64,000 nt of DNA from Roseiconus lacunae (lineage in GTDB: Bacteria > Planctomycetota > Planctomycetia > Pirellulales > Pirellulaceae): positions 1 through 64,000 of the forward strand of contig NZ_VSZO01000001.1 of NCBI RefSeq assembly GCF_008312935.1, read 5' to 3'. Positions within the stretch are counted from its first letter, which is position 1. Each line of letters begins with the position of its first letter. Made by a program: the position numbers and the translations under genes. Positions 54,262 through 64,000 of the stretch are shown here, one piece after another. The notes beneath the pieces are model-generated. The model was not told the DNA's origin. It worked only from the letters and a program-made list of their open reading frames with translations, and made no database searches.

Positions 54262-55038
54262 ATGACATTTCAAATCAAAGATTCAGTCGCATTGGTCACG
54301 GGTGCAAATCGCGGAATTGGCAAGGCAATTCTAGAAGCATTGCTCGCAAATGGGGCTGCCAAGGTATATGCCGCCGTCCGCGATGTTTCTTCGGTCGAGC
54401 CACTACGCCAGGCTCATGGCGACAAAGTGGTTGCCCTGGAGATCGATTTGACCCGCCCGGAAACCATCGCAGCGGCTGCGGGTTCGGCGTCCGACGTGAC
54501 GCTGGTGGTCAACAACGCAGGGGTCTTGAAGGCCGCAAGTGCGCTTTCCGATGATGCGATCGAATCATTTCAGTTTGAAATGAATGTGAATGTCTACGGA
54601 CTGATTCGTGTCGCGCAAGCGTTCGCCCCCGTACTTAAACGCAACGCCGCGGCCGGGACTGGTCACGCAGGTGCGGCGCTCGTTCAGCTCAATTCGGTGG
54701 CATCGCTAACCAACTTTCCCGACTTTGCCACGTACTCGGCATCGAAGGCAGCGTCTTATTCGATCACCCAAGGTCTCCGCGCTCAGCTCAAACCGGAAGG
54801 CGTTGACGTCGTTAGCGTTCACCCAGGGCCGATCGATACTGACATGGCAACCGACGCCGGGTTGCATGAGATGGCAGAACCGCCAAGCCTTGTTGCTGAC
54901 GCGATCGTCGAGGCACTTCAGAACGGGCAATTTCACGCGTTCCCGGATTCGATGGCCGTGCAGATTGGTCAAGCGTACGCCTCGTTCGCTGAGAACGTGA
55001 TCGAGGCTGAAACAGAAGAAGCCGCCGCAGAGGCGTAG
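54262..55038 (+). CDS. SDR-family oxidoreductase
   Basis: A 258-residue short-chain dehydrogenase/reductase. The cofactor loop is [16 protein letters not shown], then VVNNAGVL. The catalytic Ser is in [11 protein letters not shown], and Tyr-Lys are in [20 protein letters not shown] follows. The cofactor-pocket end of strand 2 (AAVRD) suggests NADP preference, but this is not firm. The protein ends with an Ala/Glu-rich tail ([13 protein letters not shown]). A good AAGGA site precedes ATG 54262. It stands alone between the TetR gene and a convergent lipoprotein gene; proximity to the regulator could mean joint control, but the 465-nt gap argues against a shared transcript. Confidence 0.9.
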   Translation: MTFQIKDSVALVTGANRGIGKAILEALLANGAAKVYAAVRDVSSVEPLRQAHGDKVVALEIDLTRPETIAAAAGSASDVTLVVNNAGVLKAASALSDDAIESFQFEMNVNVYGLIRVAQAFAPVLKRNAAAGTGHAGAALVQLNSVASLTNFPDFATYSASKAASYSITQGLRAQLKPEGVDVVSVHPGPIDTDMATDAGLHEMAEPPSLVADAIVEALQNGQFHAFPDSMAVQIGQAYASFAENVIEAETEEAAAEA

Positions 55039-55182
55039 GTCGCATTTCGTGCAGTGGGTTCCCGCCAAACGCGAAATCGTCGGCGATGACCTCGCGAATT
55101 CATTGCTGTCGGGCGAAAGTCGCAAGGGTTTCGAAATCAACTTAAAGATCGGGCTTGATTCGAGAATTGCCCGAACATCGAT

Positions 55183-55905
55183 TTAGTTTTTTGAAAATAC
55201 CGCGAGTCCGACGCCTAGCATCCAATCGTCGGCCTCGCGGCCTTCTGTCGCGATCATGTATCGCCCGTAGCTCGTTAGGCGAATGCGAGGGGTCCACCAA
55301 AAGTGGGCGCCGACTTCGGGATAAACCGCCGCGAACGCCCCCGAAAAGCGTTTTTTCTTTTCTCGGTTTTCGTCGACCCAGCCGTCATCGTCGTTGTCGA
55401 TACCATCATCGGAAGCATCGACGGTTTCTCGTGCCGCTCCCGCGTAGACGCCAGTTCCGACAAAGGGAGCGAGTCGACTGGGGGTTTGCACACGTAGCCC
55501 GACATCGGCACCGGTAAACCAATCGTCTTCGTTGACCATTCCCATCAACGAAGCACGCCCGGTCAAGTAGCTCGTCATGTAGGCTTCCCCCCCTACATCG
55601 AGCGACATCAAACTATGGTCCGAGTCGGGGCGGTAGGTGTAGCCTCCGGAGGCAAACATCCCGGTTGCTCCGTCAAGGAATCGAGCATCCAACGCTTGCT
55701 TAAGTTTTCCCGGGATGTCCCAGCGTTCGGCGCCGTCGCAGTACTTAGCGGCGTAGTCGGCGTCGTCCATCGCCCACCTCGATTTCAAGATCCCCGTCGG
55801 CATCGCGCAGCCGGACACCAGCGTTACCGCGATCAGTAGCCCATTCGCTAACGCGAGACCTTTCGCGGTCGCGATTCGTAAATGGCGAGCGGATCGATGG
55901 GGCAT
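55183..55905 (-). CDS. Lipoprotein with beta-rich body, possible outer-membrane protein
   Basis: I do not recognise the family of this 240-residue protein. The signal peptide ends in the lipobox VTLVSGC, with Cys near 33. The body alternates short polar and hydrophobic strands with many Gly, Tyr and Trp residues (GMFASGGYTYRPDSDHSLMS, APFVGTGVYAGAARE, VGAHFWWTPRIRLTSYGRYM), like an outer-membrane beta-barrel or surface sandwich. Between strands lies an acidic loop, DASDDGIDNDDDGWVDENRE, which resembles a calcium-binding DxDxDG loop. The end, MLGVGLAVFSKN, could be a last strand. It is convergent with the SDR gene. Confidence 0.72.
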   Translation of the reverse strand: MPHRSARHLRIATAKGLALANGLLIAVTLVSGCAMPTGILKSRWAMDDADYAAKYCDGAERWDIPGKLKQALDARFLDGATGMFASGGYTYRPDSDHSLMSLDVGGEAYMTSYLTGRASLMGMVNEDDWFTGADVGLRVQTPSRLAPFVGTGVYAGAARETVDASDDGIDNDDDGWVDENREKKKRFSGAFAAVYPEVGAHFWWTPRIRLTSYGRYMIATEGREADDWMLGVGLAVFSKN

Positions 55906-56089
55906 TCTATTACCGTGAACTGGACGTCAGGTCGACACGGGAGACTCTTTCCAAGACGCTGTGTCTGACACACCAACGGTTCAGGTAGCATACAGCGGCT
56001 TTCGGCCACAAGCCAAGTTATGGTGAAGTATCGCCGTTGCCGAAAAAACAACCCTAAAACACCTCATCGGGATTGGTTTCCTCGTCGAT

Positions 56090-56599
56090 TTAGCCAAGCA
56101 ACGATGCGGCATCGAGGGCGTCACCGACGACTCCGACGGCGTCGACATCGCTGGCCAATTTTAAGCCTCGACCGGCGGAAACAACTTCCGAAACGCGTGT
56201 GTTGGTAGGGAAGGTCTTGTGCGGAATCCGCGCGTTGATCGCGCCAATCCGAAGAATCAATGCCCAGTTATCCTTTCGGAAAAAGCTGGCGACGCGGGCG
56301 ATCGCGCCTCCATTGGGGACGAAACCTTTGAAGAACTCTTCCAAGTAGATCTTGGCGGCATTCGACGAGCTCAATTTGCCCACGGTGACATGGAACGTAT
56401 CGAAGTGCTCGTCAGTTTTAACGACCAGATTTCCGTGCTCACCCAGCCACCCCTTGATCTGCTTCTGGGTTCCCTGAATGATGAATTTTCCGTTCGAAGG
56501 GGTAAGTCCAATCATCTTCAGAAACGGCACCGTTCGGATTTCATAGCCACCACCAATCCCGGTGCCTTTGTCTTTCATGTAACCAGCAATTAACGACAT
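56090..56599 (-). CDS. Hypothetical protein of 169 residues
   Basis: No known domain is visible in this protein. It has no signal peptide or membrane helix. The N-terminus is Gly-rich (MKDKGTGIGGGYEIRTVPFL), the middle has KFIIQGTQKQIKGWLGEHGN and FDTFHVTVGKLSSSNAAKIY, and the C-terminus is small-residue rich (DVDAVGVVGDALDAASLLG). Coding appears real, since the whole frame has even composition and no better frame exists on the other strand. It lies alone between the lipoprotein gene and the thioredoxin-like gene, with 184 and over 400 nt of gap on its sides. Confidence 0.6.
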   Translation of the reverse strand: MSLIAGYMKDKGTGIGGGYEIRTVPFLKMIGLTPSNGKFIIQGTQKQIKGWLGEHGNLVVKTDEHFDTFHVTVGKLSSSNAAKIYLEEFFKGFVPNGGAIARVASFFRKDNWALILRIGAINARIPHKTFPTNTRVSEVVSAGRGLKLASDVDAVGVVGDALDAASLLG

Positions 56600-57016
56600 C
56601 TTGTTGTTTCTCTCGAGTCTTCGGGGGATGCTTCAGTGACGCCTGTCCCGGGCCGTGGCAAAGGACCATCGTCAACGGCACCATCGACCGCTTCTGCGGG
56701 TGGCCCCTCAGGCGGCACGGCACACGACCGCACGAGCCGGAGAACGGAGTCGTCGGCTCTCAAGAAAGCTGCTCATTCGCCATCGGAGGCCAAGTCTAAA
56801 TCGGGTTCGTTTCGTCAAGTTCCCATCAGTGCGCTAGAACAGCCGATCCGATGCCCGGTTTTGTGCGGACGATGCAAATGCAGCTTAGGTCAGAAATGAC
56901 ACGATGAAAGCGGACAGAATCAGAATGATGTTCGGGCCGTTACAATGAACGGCTCAATGCCGCCGGCCATCCCCATCAAAGCGCTCCCCAAGCATCTTCC
57001 TACCCCACTGTTTTGT
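56600..57016. other. Stretch without a supported gene
   Basis: A frame at 56636-56899 encodes a low-complexity Ser/Pro/Thr-rich peptide with a CPVLCGRCKC end. It has a GTG start and no ribosome binding site, so I do not call it a gene. The right end could belong to the next gene if its ATG 56945 is used in place of 57017. Confidence 0.4.
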
Positions 57017-59424
<2,408 letters not shown>

Positions 59425-59431
<7 letters not shown>

Positions 59432-60321
59432 CGACGCGAACCGTCTTGGTTGAATCGATCGAGGAGACGTTGAATTTCTAAGTGAACCAACGTTGACGTT
59501 GAGATCGCCAACCAGTGCCGATCTCGAATCGTAATCGGAGAAATTTCGGACTCGCCCCCCAACCTTGCCCACATAGAAGGCCTGACCATCGTCTCGATCG
59601 TGTCGACAATTTGATCGTATCGGTGATCCTGACGTTGCCATGGACCGTGTGAAGTCACGTTGGACTCCACTTTGTCGGCGTCGCCGATAAGCGGCGTCAC
59701 ATCGTAGAGTCGGACGATTTCCGCTTCTTCGGCAGTTTCCGATGTCGTGATGATTACTCGTCCGTGACGAATTAAAACCTCTAGATCGAGCGTCCGTAAG
59801 CGTTCGGTAATGTCAACGAGCAAAGAAGGCGATCCGAATGCCGGATTCTGTATTTGCACGGATCGTGTCCACCACGGTCGAGCTAAATCGCTAGCGTCCG
59901 GCGCGTTGATTTCGACGGCAGATTGGGGGCGCCAAATTTGGGTCCCGTTTTCAATTTGCTCATTCAAATCAATCCCTAGTTCTTCGAGAGATCGAGTGTC
60001 GATGACCACCGGAACGACGCTTCCCAAATCATGGGCTAGTGTGGCGATTGTCAAGTCGCTCTCCCAAGCGAACGAGGTTGGTTGGTTAAGCAACGCAAGA
60101 ACCTGAGCCTCCTGTGGAGGTGTCATCATGGGATCACAGGGAAAAGAAGCGATCTTCGAGCCCGGACTTGATTGGACCTCAGCGGTTCGATCGACCCCCG
60201 ATTGAAACATCATTACGAACGGGTCCGGTGATCGTCCTTGTCCCCATCCCGGATTCCTGACGAAGAATACGAATAGTATGACGATCGTTAATCGTAGTCG
60301 ACGATGAATCAAGCAACGCAT
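59425..60321 (-). CDS. Secreted hypothetical protein
   Basis: A 298-residue exported protein I do not recognise. A signal peptide is clear ([20 protein letters not shown]). The mature part has two stretches with a secretin- or STN-like look ([20 protein letters not shown] and [20 protein letters not shown]), each a short strand-helix-strand with the sense of a non-catalytic domain. The ending [20 protein letters not shown] resembles similar short domains in planctomycete secreted proteins. It is convergent with the thioredoxin-like gene (7-nt overlap) and divergent from the MuiA-type gene. Confidence 0.68.
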
Positions 60322-60514
60322 CTAATCACTCTCCTAGTGCTTGAAGCCTTTGGTAGTCAGTTGCCTTGAGCAATTGGTATGCCGCATGCGAATCACAACG
60401 TTTTACAAGCTAGCAGGCCTTCGTTGTTGTATCTCGCAAGGCGAATTGATACGTAGCAGTTGAATGATGCAACAGTCCTGCTTTTGTCTCGAGATGACTG
60501 CAAGGAGTGAATCG

Positions 60515-62416
60515 ATGCGGGTAACCCGATCGTGTAAACAGAGATTGTTCGAGATCCGTAACCATGCCCACATGCATCGTGCCGGAAGATTGGTTCGGTG
60601 GATCGCAACCGTTGTAATCATCGTCGCGGTCGACTTTCCGGTCGCGGATGCTCAACCGTCGGTGATCGATCACGATGCCATTGATGTCGCCAGTTCGATC
60701 GAATCCGTCACGGTCTTTCGGCAGGAAGCAAACGTCATTCGCGAGATTCAAGTCGCCCCGTCCACTTCGATGCAGACCCTGCGGGTCAGCGGCCTGCCGC
60801 AAGCAATGCGGATACATTCCATCCGCTGCGAACCAAGTCCGACCATCAATGTCCGATCGGTGCGCGTGCTTTCGCATGTGGAAGTCCGCGATCGGAAACA
60901 GGAGGAACAGCAAAACGCATCGATCGCACAGACACAGCAGGCGATCGAGGAAGCTCAGCAAAACGTCGCGGCGATTGAGCGGGACTTGATGACGATCGAA
61001 AACTTGGTGCAGTTTTCGGCCAAACAAGCAAATCATGACCTCCGCCAAGCAACGTTGGATGCCGAATCGATTACCGAAATAGCGGATTTCGTGATGCAGC
61101 GGCGACGCGCGCTCGCGAAGGAGTTGTTGAAGGCACAGCATGCATTGCGTGCAAAGCAACAGGAGCTTGAAGGGATAATCGCGGAGATCTCGGAAGAGAC
61201 TGATTCGGATACCGAGCAGACATTTGACGCGATCATCCGAGTGGATGCAACGGAGGGCGGGCCGTTACGACTGAGCTACTGGGTGGATGACGTTTCTTGG
61301 CAACCGAGCTATACGATTCGCGCCACATCGAATGTTGATGTTGAAGACGAAATTATGATTCAACTTGACGGTCACGTTTCCCAGAGTAGCGGTGAGGACT
61401 GGAAGGGCGTCAAGTTGGTACTTTGCACCGGCGTGCCAGACGTCAAAGCGGACGGTCCGGTCCTGGCACCGTTGCGTGTCACAGTCGATGGTGCGAGTTC
61501 AAAATTCGATTCACCAGGATTGGGAGGCGATCAATCGATTCCCGCATGGGTTGATCCTGGCGAATGGCAAACCAACTTGCGACTCAATGCCGACGCGTCG
61601 ACCAAGCAGGTTCAGGAGATCAATCAACCTGCATCGGTGCAACGTGATCTTGCGAGTGACGCAGGGCAAAACGTCTCCGATGAAACCTACGTGATTGAGC
61701 GTGAAGTAGACGTCCCCCATCGAGCGATCAAGCAATCGGTAACGGTTTTGCAATCGACCGTGAAGGGCGACATCTATCGGGTCGTGGTTCCGCTGCTGAG
61801 TAGTTTTGCTTATCGCGAAGTTGAGGTCGAAAACCGATCGGGAGAAAACTTAGTCGGCGGCGATGCGATGGTCTTCTTGGATGGTCGGTTTGTTGGCAGG
61901 ACAACTGTTCCTCCGACGGCCGCCGGTGGCGAGTTGTTACTGGGATTCGGCGCGGATCGGCAAGTCCGCACCCGCCGCGAATTACTCGAACGAACTGTCG
62001 AGCCTAAAGGCGGCAATCGCCTGACAACGCTGAAGTATCGCTTGGTGATTTCCAATTTTCACGATCAAGCGGTTGACGTCCATTTGTTCGATCGCTTGCC
62101 CATCAGTGACAGCGAAACCGCCATTGATCTGATCGCCGACGAAACGTCACTCGGCACGTTATCCGATGACGCGAAATACCTTCGATTGGTGCGGCCGACA
62201 GGGATTCTTCGTTGGGATTTGCAAGTTCCCGCTAAGCGATTCGGTAGCGACGCCTACGACCACCATTATCAATTCACAATCGAAATGGACCGTACGAAGA
62301 CGATCACAGGAACGGATTTGCAGCGGCAAATCAACCAGGACTTACAATTCCAGCGTTTCAACGGTGGGGGCATGGGGGGTGGGATGGGAGGCGCCGGTGG
62401 CGGAGGTGCGCGATGA
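60515..62416 (+). CDS. MuiA-like DUF4140/DUF4139 protein
   Basis: A 633-residue exported protein related to the so-called mucoidy inhibitor MuiA family. A signal segment is near 27-45 (WIATVVIIVAVDFPVADAQ). DUF4140 is at about 60-140 (SIESVTVFRQEANVIREIQV), followed by a long coiled coil (QQAIEEAQQNVAAIERDLMT) and then DUF4139 (LSYWVDDVSWQPSYTIRATS, SQSSGEDWKGVKLVLCTGVP). The tail is Gly/Met-rich (GGGMGGGMGGAGGGG). ATG 60515 is chosen because AAGGAG lies 7 nt upstream; the frame opens at 60464. The molecular role of the family is not settled. A gene for a SulP transporter follows after 253 nt. Confidence 0.88.
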   Translation: MRVTRSCKQRLFEIRNHAHMHRAGRLVRWIATVVIIVAVDFPVADAQPSVIDHDAIDVASSIESVTVFRQEANVIREIQVAPSTSMQTLRVSGLPQAMRIHSIRCEPSPTINVRSVRVLSHVEVRDRKQEEQQNASIAQTQQAIEEAQQNVAAIERDLMTIENLVQFSAKQANHDLRQATLDAESITEIADFVMQRRRALAKELLKAQHALRAKQQELEGIIAEISEETDSDTEQTFDAIIRVDATEGGPLRLSYWVDDVSWQPSYTIRATSNVDVEDEIMIQLDGHVSQSSGEDWKGVKLVLCTGVPDVKADGPVLAPLRVTVDGASSKFDSPGLGGDQSIPAWVDPGEWQTNLRLNADASTKQVQEINQPASVQRDLASDAGQNVSDETYVIEREVDVPHRAIKQSVTVLQSTVKGDIYRVVVPLLSSFAYREVEVENRSGENLVGGDAMVFLDGRFVGRTTVPPTAAGGELLLGFGADRQVRTRRELLERTVEPKGGNRLTTLKYRLVISNFHDQAVDVHLFDRLPISDSETAIDLIADETSLGTLSDDAKYLRLVRPTGILRWDLQVPAKRFGSDAYDHHYQFTIEMDRTKTITGTDLQRQINQDLQFQRFNGGGMGGGMGGAGGGGAR

Positions 62417-62669
62417 CTGAGGGGCGATTCGGGAAAGCCGTCTAGAAAATTCCATCAGAATTTCATCGGCTTTCACGGCGGGTTACGTTGCCAGACGGCT
62501 TCCTTGTTTCGCCGGAAGGTGGCTGAAATTCACATCCGGCAATTCGGTGGTTTGACCCCCTGTTGCCGAGGTGGCCGCATTGTGGTTAGAGCGGTTGACC
62601 TGCTCCGGAGGGCTACTACGATTCGCGGCTAATCGATTAATCTTCAACCAGTTTCGCGACCCACCTCTA

Positions 62670-64000
62670 ATGCTGAATTTCTTTCGTCGGCAGACTGCCA
62701 ACACTAAGGATGATGTTCTCTCTGGCTTGACCGTAGCCTTGGCGTTAGTGCCCGAAGCGGTCGCGTTTGCGTTTGTCGCCGGCGTGTCGCCGTTGATCGG
62801 TCTTTACAGCGCCGTGTTTATCGGGTTGATCACCGCTGTCCTGGGTGGTCGTCCCGGGATGATCTCCGGAGCGACCGGGGCGATGGCAGTCGTCGTGGTT
62901 GGCTTGGTCACGATTCACGGGATCGAGTACATGTTTCCTGCCGTGATTCTGTGCGGATTGATTCAGATCGCGATCGGATTTGCTCGGCTTGGAAAGCTGA
63001 TCCGCATGGTCCCGCACTCAGTCATGCTCGGCTTTGTCAATGGGTTGGCGATTGTGATTGGGATGGCTCAACTGGGCAGTTTCAAGATCCTTGATCTCGA
63101 CGCCGGGGAGATGGTTTATCTCAGCGGTATTCGCCTGTGGTTGATGCTTGGCCTGGTCGGATTGACGATGCTAATCATTGTCGGATTGCCGCGTTTCACC
63201 AAAGCTATTCCCGCGTCGTTAGCCGCGATCTTGGTCGTCACGATGATTTCAGTTGGAATCAATCGAAGCGGGCAAATCGCCGGCGACGGGATTTCTTCGA
63301 ACGCGATCGCTACCGTGGGTGACATGTTGGCAACGCATGCGACAGCGGCAACCGCCAGCGAACAACTCGCCAATGGCCAGGAGATCGTCCCCGTCGAGGC
63401 ATCGATCGGCGGTGGACTTCCGAAGCTGTTTTTCATGGAATACTTGGTTCCGGAGTTCAGCTTCGAAACCTTGAAGATCATCTTTCCGTTCGCCCTTACG
63501 CTTGCCGGTGTCGGGTTGATCGAATCACTGATGACGTTGACCTTGATTGACGAGATCACCGAAACGCGGGGACGCGGTAATCGCGAATGTGTCGGCCAGG
63601 GTGTCGCAAACTTGGTGTGTGGTTTGTTCGGCGGCATGGGTGGCTGCGCGATGATCGGTCAATCATTGATCAACGTGAATTCGGGAGGTCGGGGACGTTT
63701 AAGCGGCATCACGGCAGCTTGTTGTTTGATGCTGTTTATCTTGTTCGTCGCTCCGTGGATCGAAATGATCCCGATGGCAGCTCTTGTCGGAGTGATGTTC
63801 ATGGTCGTCATCGGGACGTTCGAGTGGGCCTCGATAAAGATGATCAGCCGGATTCCTCCCTCGGACTACTTTGTGATGGTCTTGGTCGCGGGCTACACCG
63901 TCGTCATGCACGACCTCGCGACCGCCGTCATCTTGGGTGTCGTCGTTTCGGCTTGCGTATTCGCTTGGAAACACGCGACTCACCTAGGTGCGGATACAAA
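62670..64000 (+). CDS. SulP-family anion transporter, 5' part
   Basis: An open frame from ATG 62670 runs off the window end with no stop, giving 443 residues. It is a polytopic membrane protein of the SulP/SLC26 family, which moves sulfate, bicarbonate or similar anions. Family signatures include [60 protein letters not shown] and [20 protein letters not shown]. The STAS domain expected at the C-terminus would lie beyond the window. No clear ribosome binding site is seen before the ATG. The bicarbonate-type and sulfate-type branches cannot be told apart here. Confidence 0.92.
   Translation, partial: MLNFFRRQTANTKDDVLSGLTVALALVPEAVAFAFVAGVSPLIGLYSAVFIGLITAVLGGRPGMISGATGAMAVVVVGLVTIHGIEYMFPAVILCGLIQIAIGFARLGKLIRMVPHSVMLGFVNGLAIVIGMAQLGSFKILDLDAGEMVYLSGIRLWLMLGLVGLTMLIIVGLPRFTKAIPASLAAILVVTMISVGINRSGQIAGDGISSNAIATVGDMLATHATAATASEQLANGQEIVPVEASIGGGLPKLFFMEYLVPEFSFETLKIIFPFALTLAGVGLIESLMTLTLIDEITETRGRGNRECVGQGVANLVCGLFGGMGGCAMIGQSLINVNSGGRGRLSGITAACCLMLFILFVAPWIEMIPMAALVGVMFMVVIGTFEWASIKMISRIPPSDYFVMVLVAGYTVVMHDLATAVILGVVVSACVFAWKHATHLGADT

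Noticed and set aside
56636-56899. An 87-codon Ser/Pro/Thr-rich frame with a Cys-rich end
   Set aside because: GTG start without a ribosome binding site, low complexity and no known relative; not enough to call a gene.
62433-62474. Hairpin after the MuiA-type gene as a terminator
   Set aside because: GAAAGCCG and CGGCTTTC could pair, but the loop is 26 nt long and no T run follows.

Overview
The window looks like a chromosomal segment of a planctomycete, most likely a Rhodopirellula-type member of the Pirellulaceae. This is inferred from gene content, not from a marker-gene match: three DUF1559 pseudopilin-like proteins with the H-X9-DG motif, ECF sigma factors paired with Ser/Thr kinases or FecR-type partners, very large secreted enzymes, CehA/McbA-type metallohydrolases in several copies, and hairpin-forming GGCGnTAGCCGCC repeats between genes. 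It opens inside a 5S rRNA gene with a strong terminator and ends inside a SulP transporter gene.

Region 0.7-13.4 kb (+ strand) is a signalling and efflux block. A 1241-residue protein combines a degenerate kinase, an active-looking Ser/Thr kinase, a DUF5939-like region and a degenerate class III cyclase domain. It overlaps an FHA-EAL protein, a predicted phosphopeptide-binding c-di-GMP phosphodiesterase. A HlyD-type adaptor and an RND pump follow, then an ECF sigma factor coupled to a membrane Ser/Thr kinase. At 13.5-15.4 kb lie a secreted ankyrin-repeat protein and a small secreted protein.

Region 15.4-30.9 kb is a single-strand (-) array of ten genes. Read in transcription order it holds an ECF sigma factor, a FecR-like membrane protein with two C-type-lectin-like modules, a DUF1559 pseudopilin, a 61-residue lipoprotein, a NodB-type deacetylase, an unrecognised secreted protein, two CehA/McbA metallohydrolases, an SGNH hydrolase and an alpha/beta hydrolase. 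Several junctions overlap by 1 or 4 nt. Four 36-bp tandem repeats lie just upstream of it. The layout suggests a sigma-controlled locus that senses a glycan or glycoconjugate and hydrolyses it outside the cytoplasm; the substrate is unknown.

Region 31-47.7 kb continues the degradative theme: a Tat-exported Gfo/Idh/MocA-type protein, a secreted nitrilase-fold enzyme, two more CehA/McbA paralogues (one lacking a conserved Asp), two further DUF1559 genes, two more small lipoproteins, a BNR/sialidase-type protein, an SDR dehydrogenase, a DoxX protein and a PL11-type rhamnogalacturonan lyase.

Region 47.7-64 kb holds a second RND pump with a lipoprotein adaptor, divergent from a TetR regulator with a palindromic operator candidate between them, then an SDR enzyme, a lipoprotein with a beta-rich body, an orphan protein, a secreted YyaL/DUF255 thioredoxin-like protein with a DsbD-type C-terminal domain, a secreted protein of unknown role, a MuiA/DUF4139 protein and the start of the SulP transporter. 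All functional calls come from motifs read by eye; no database search was run.
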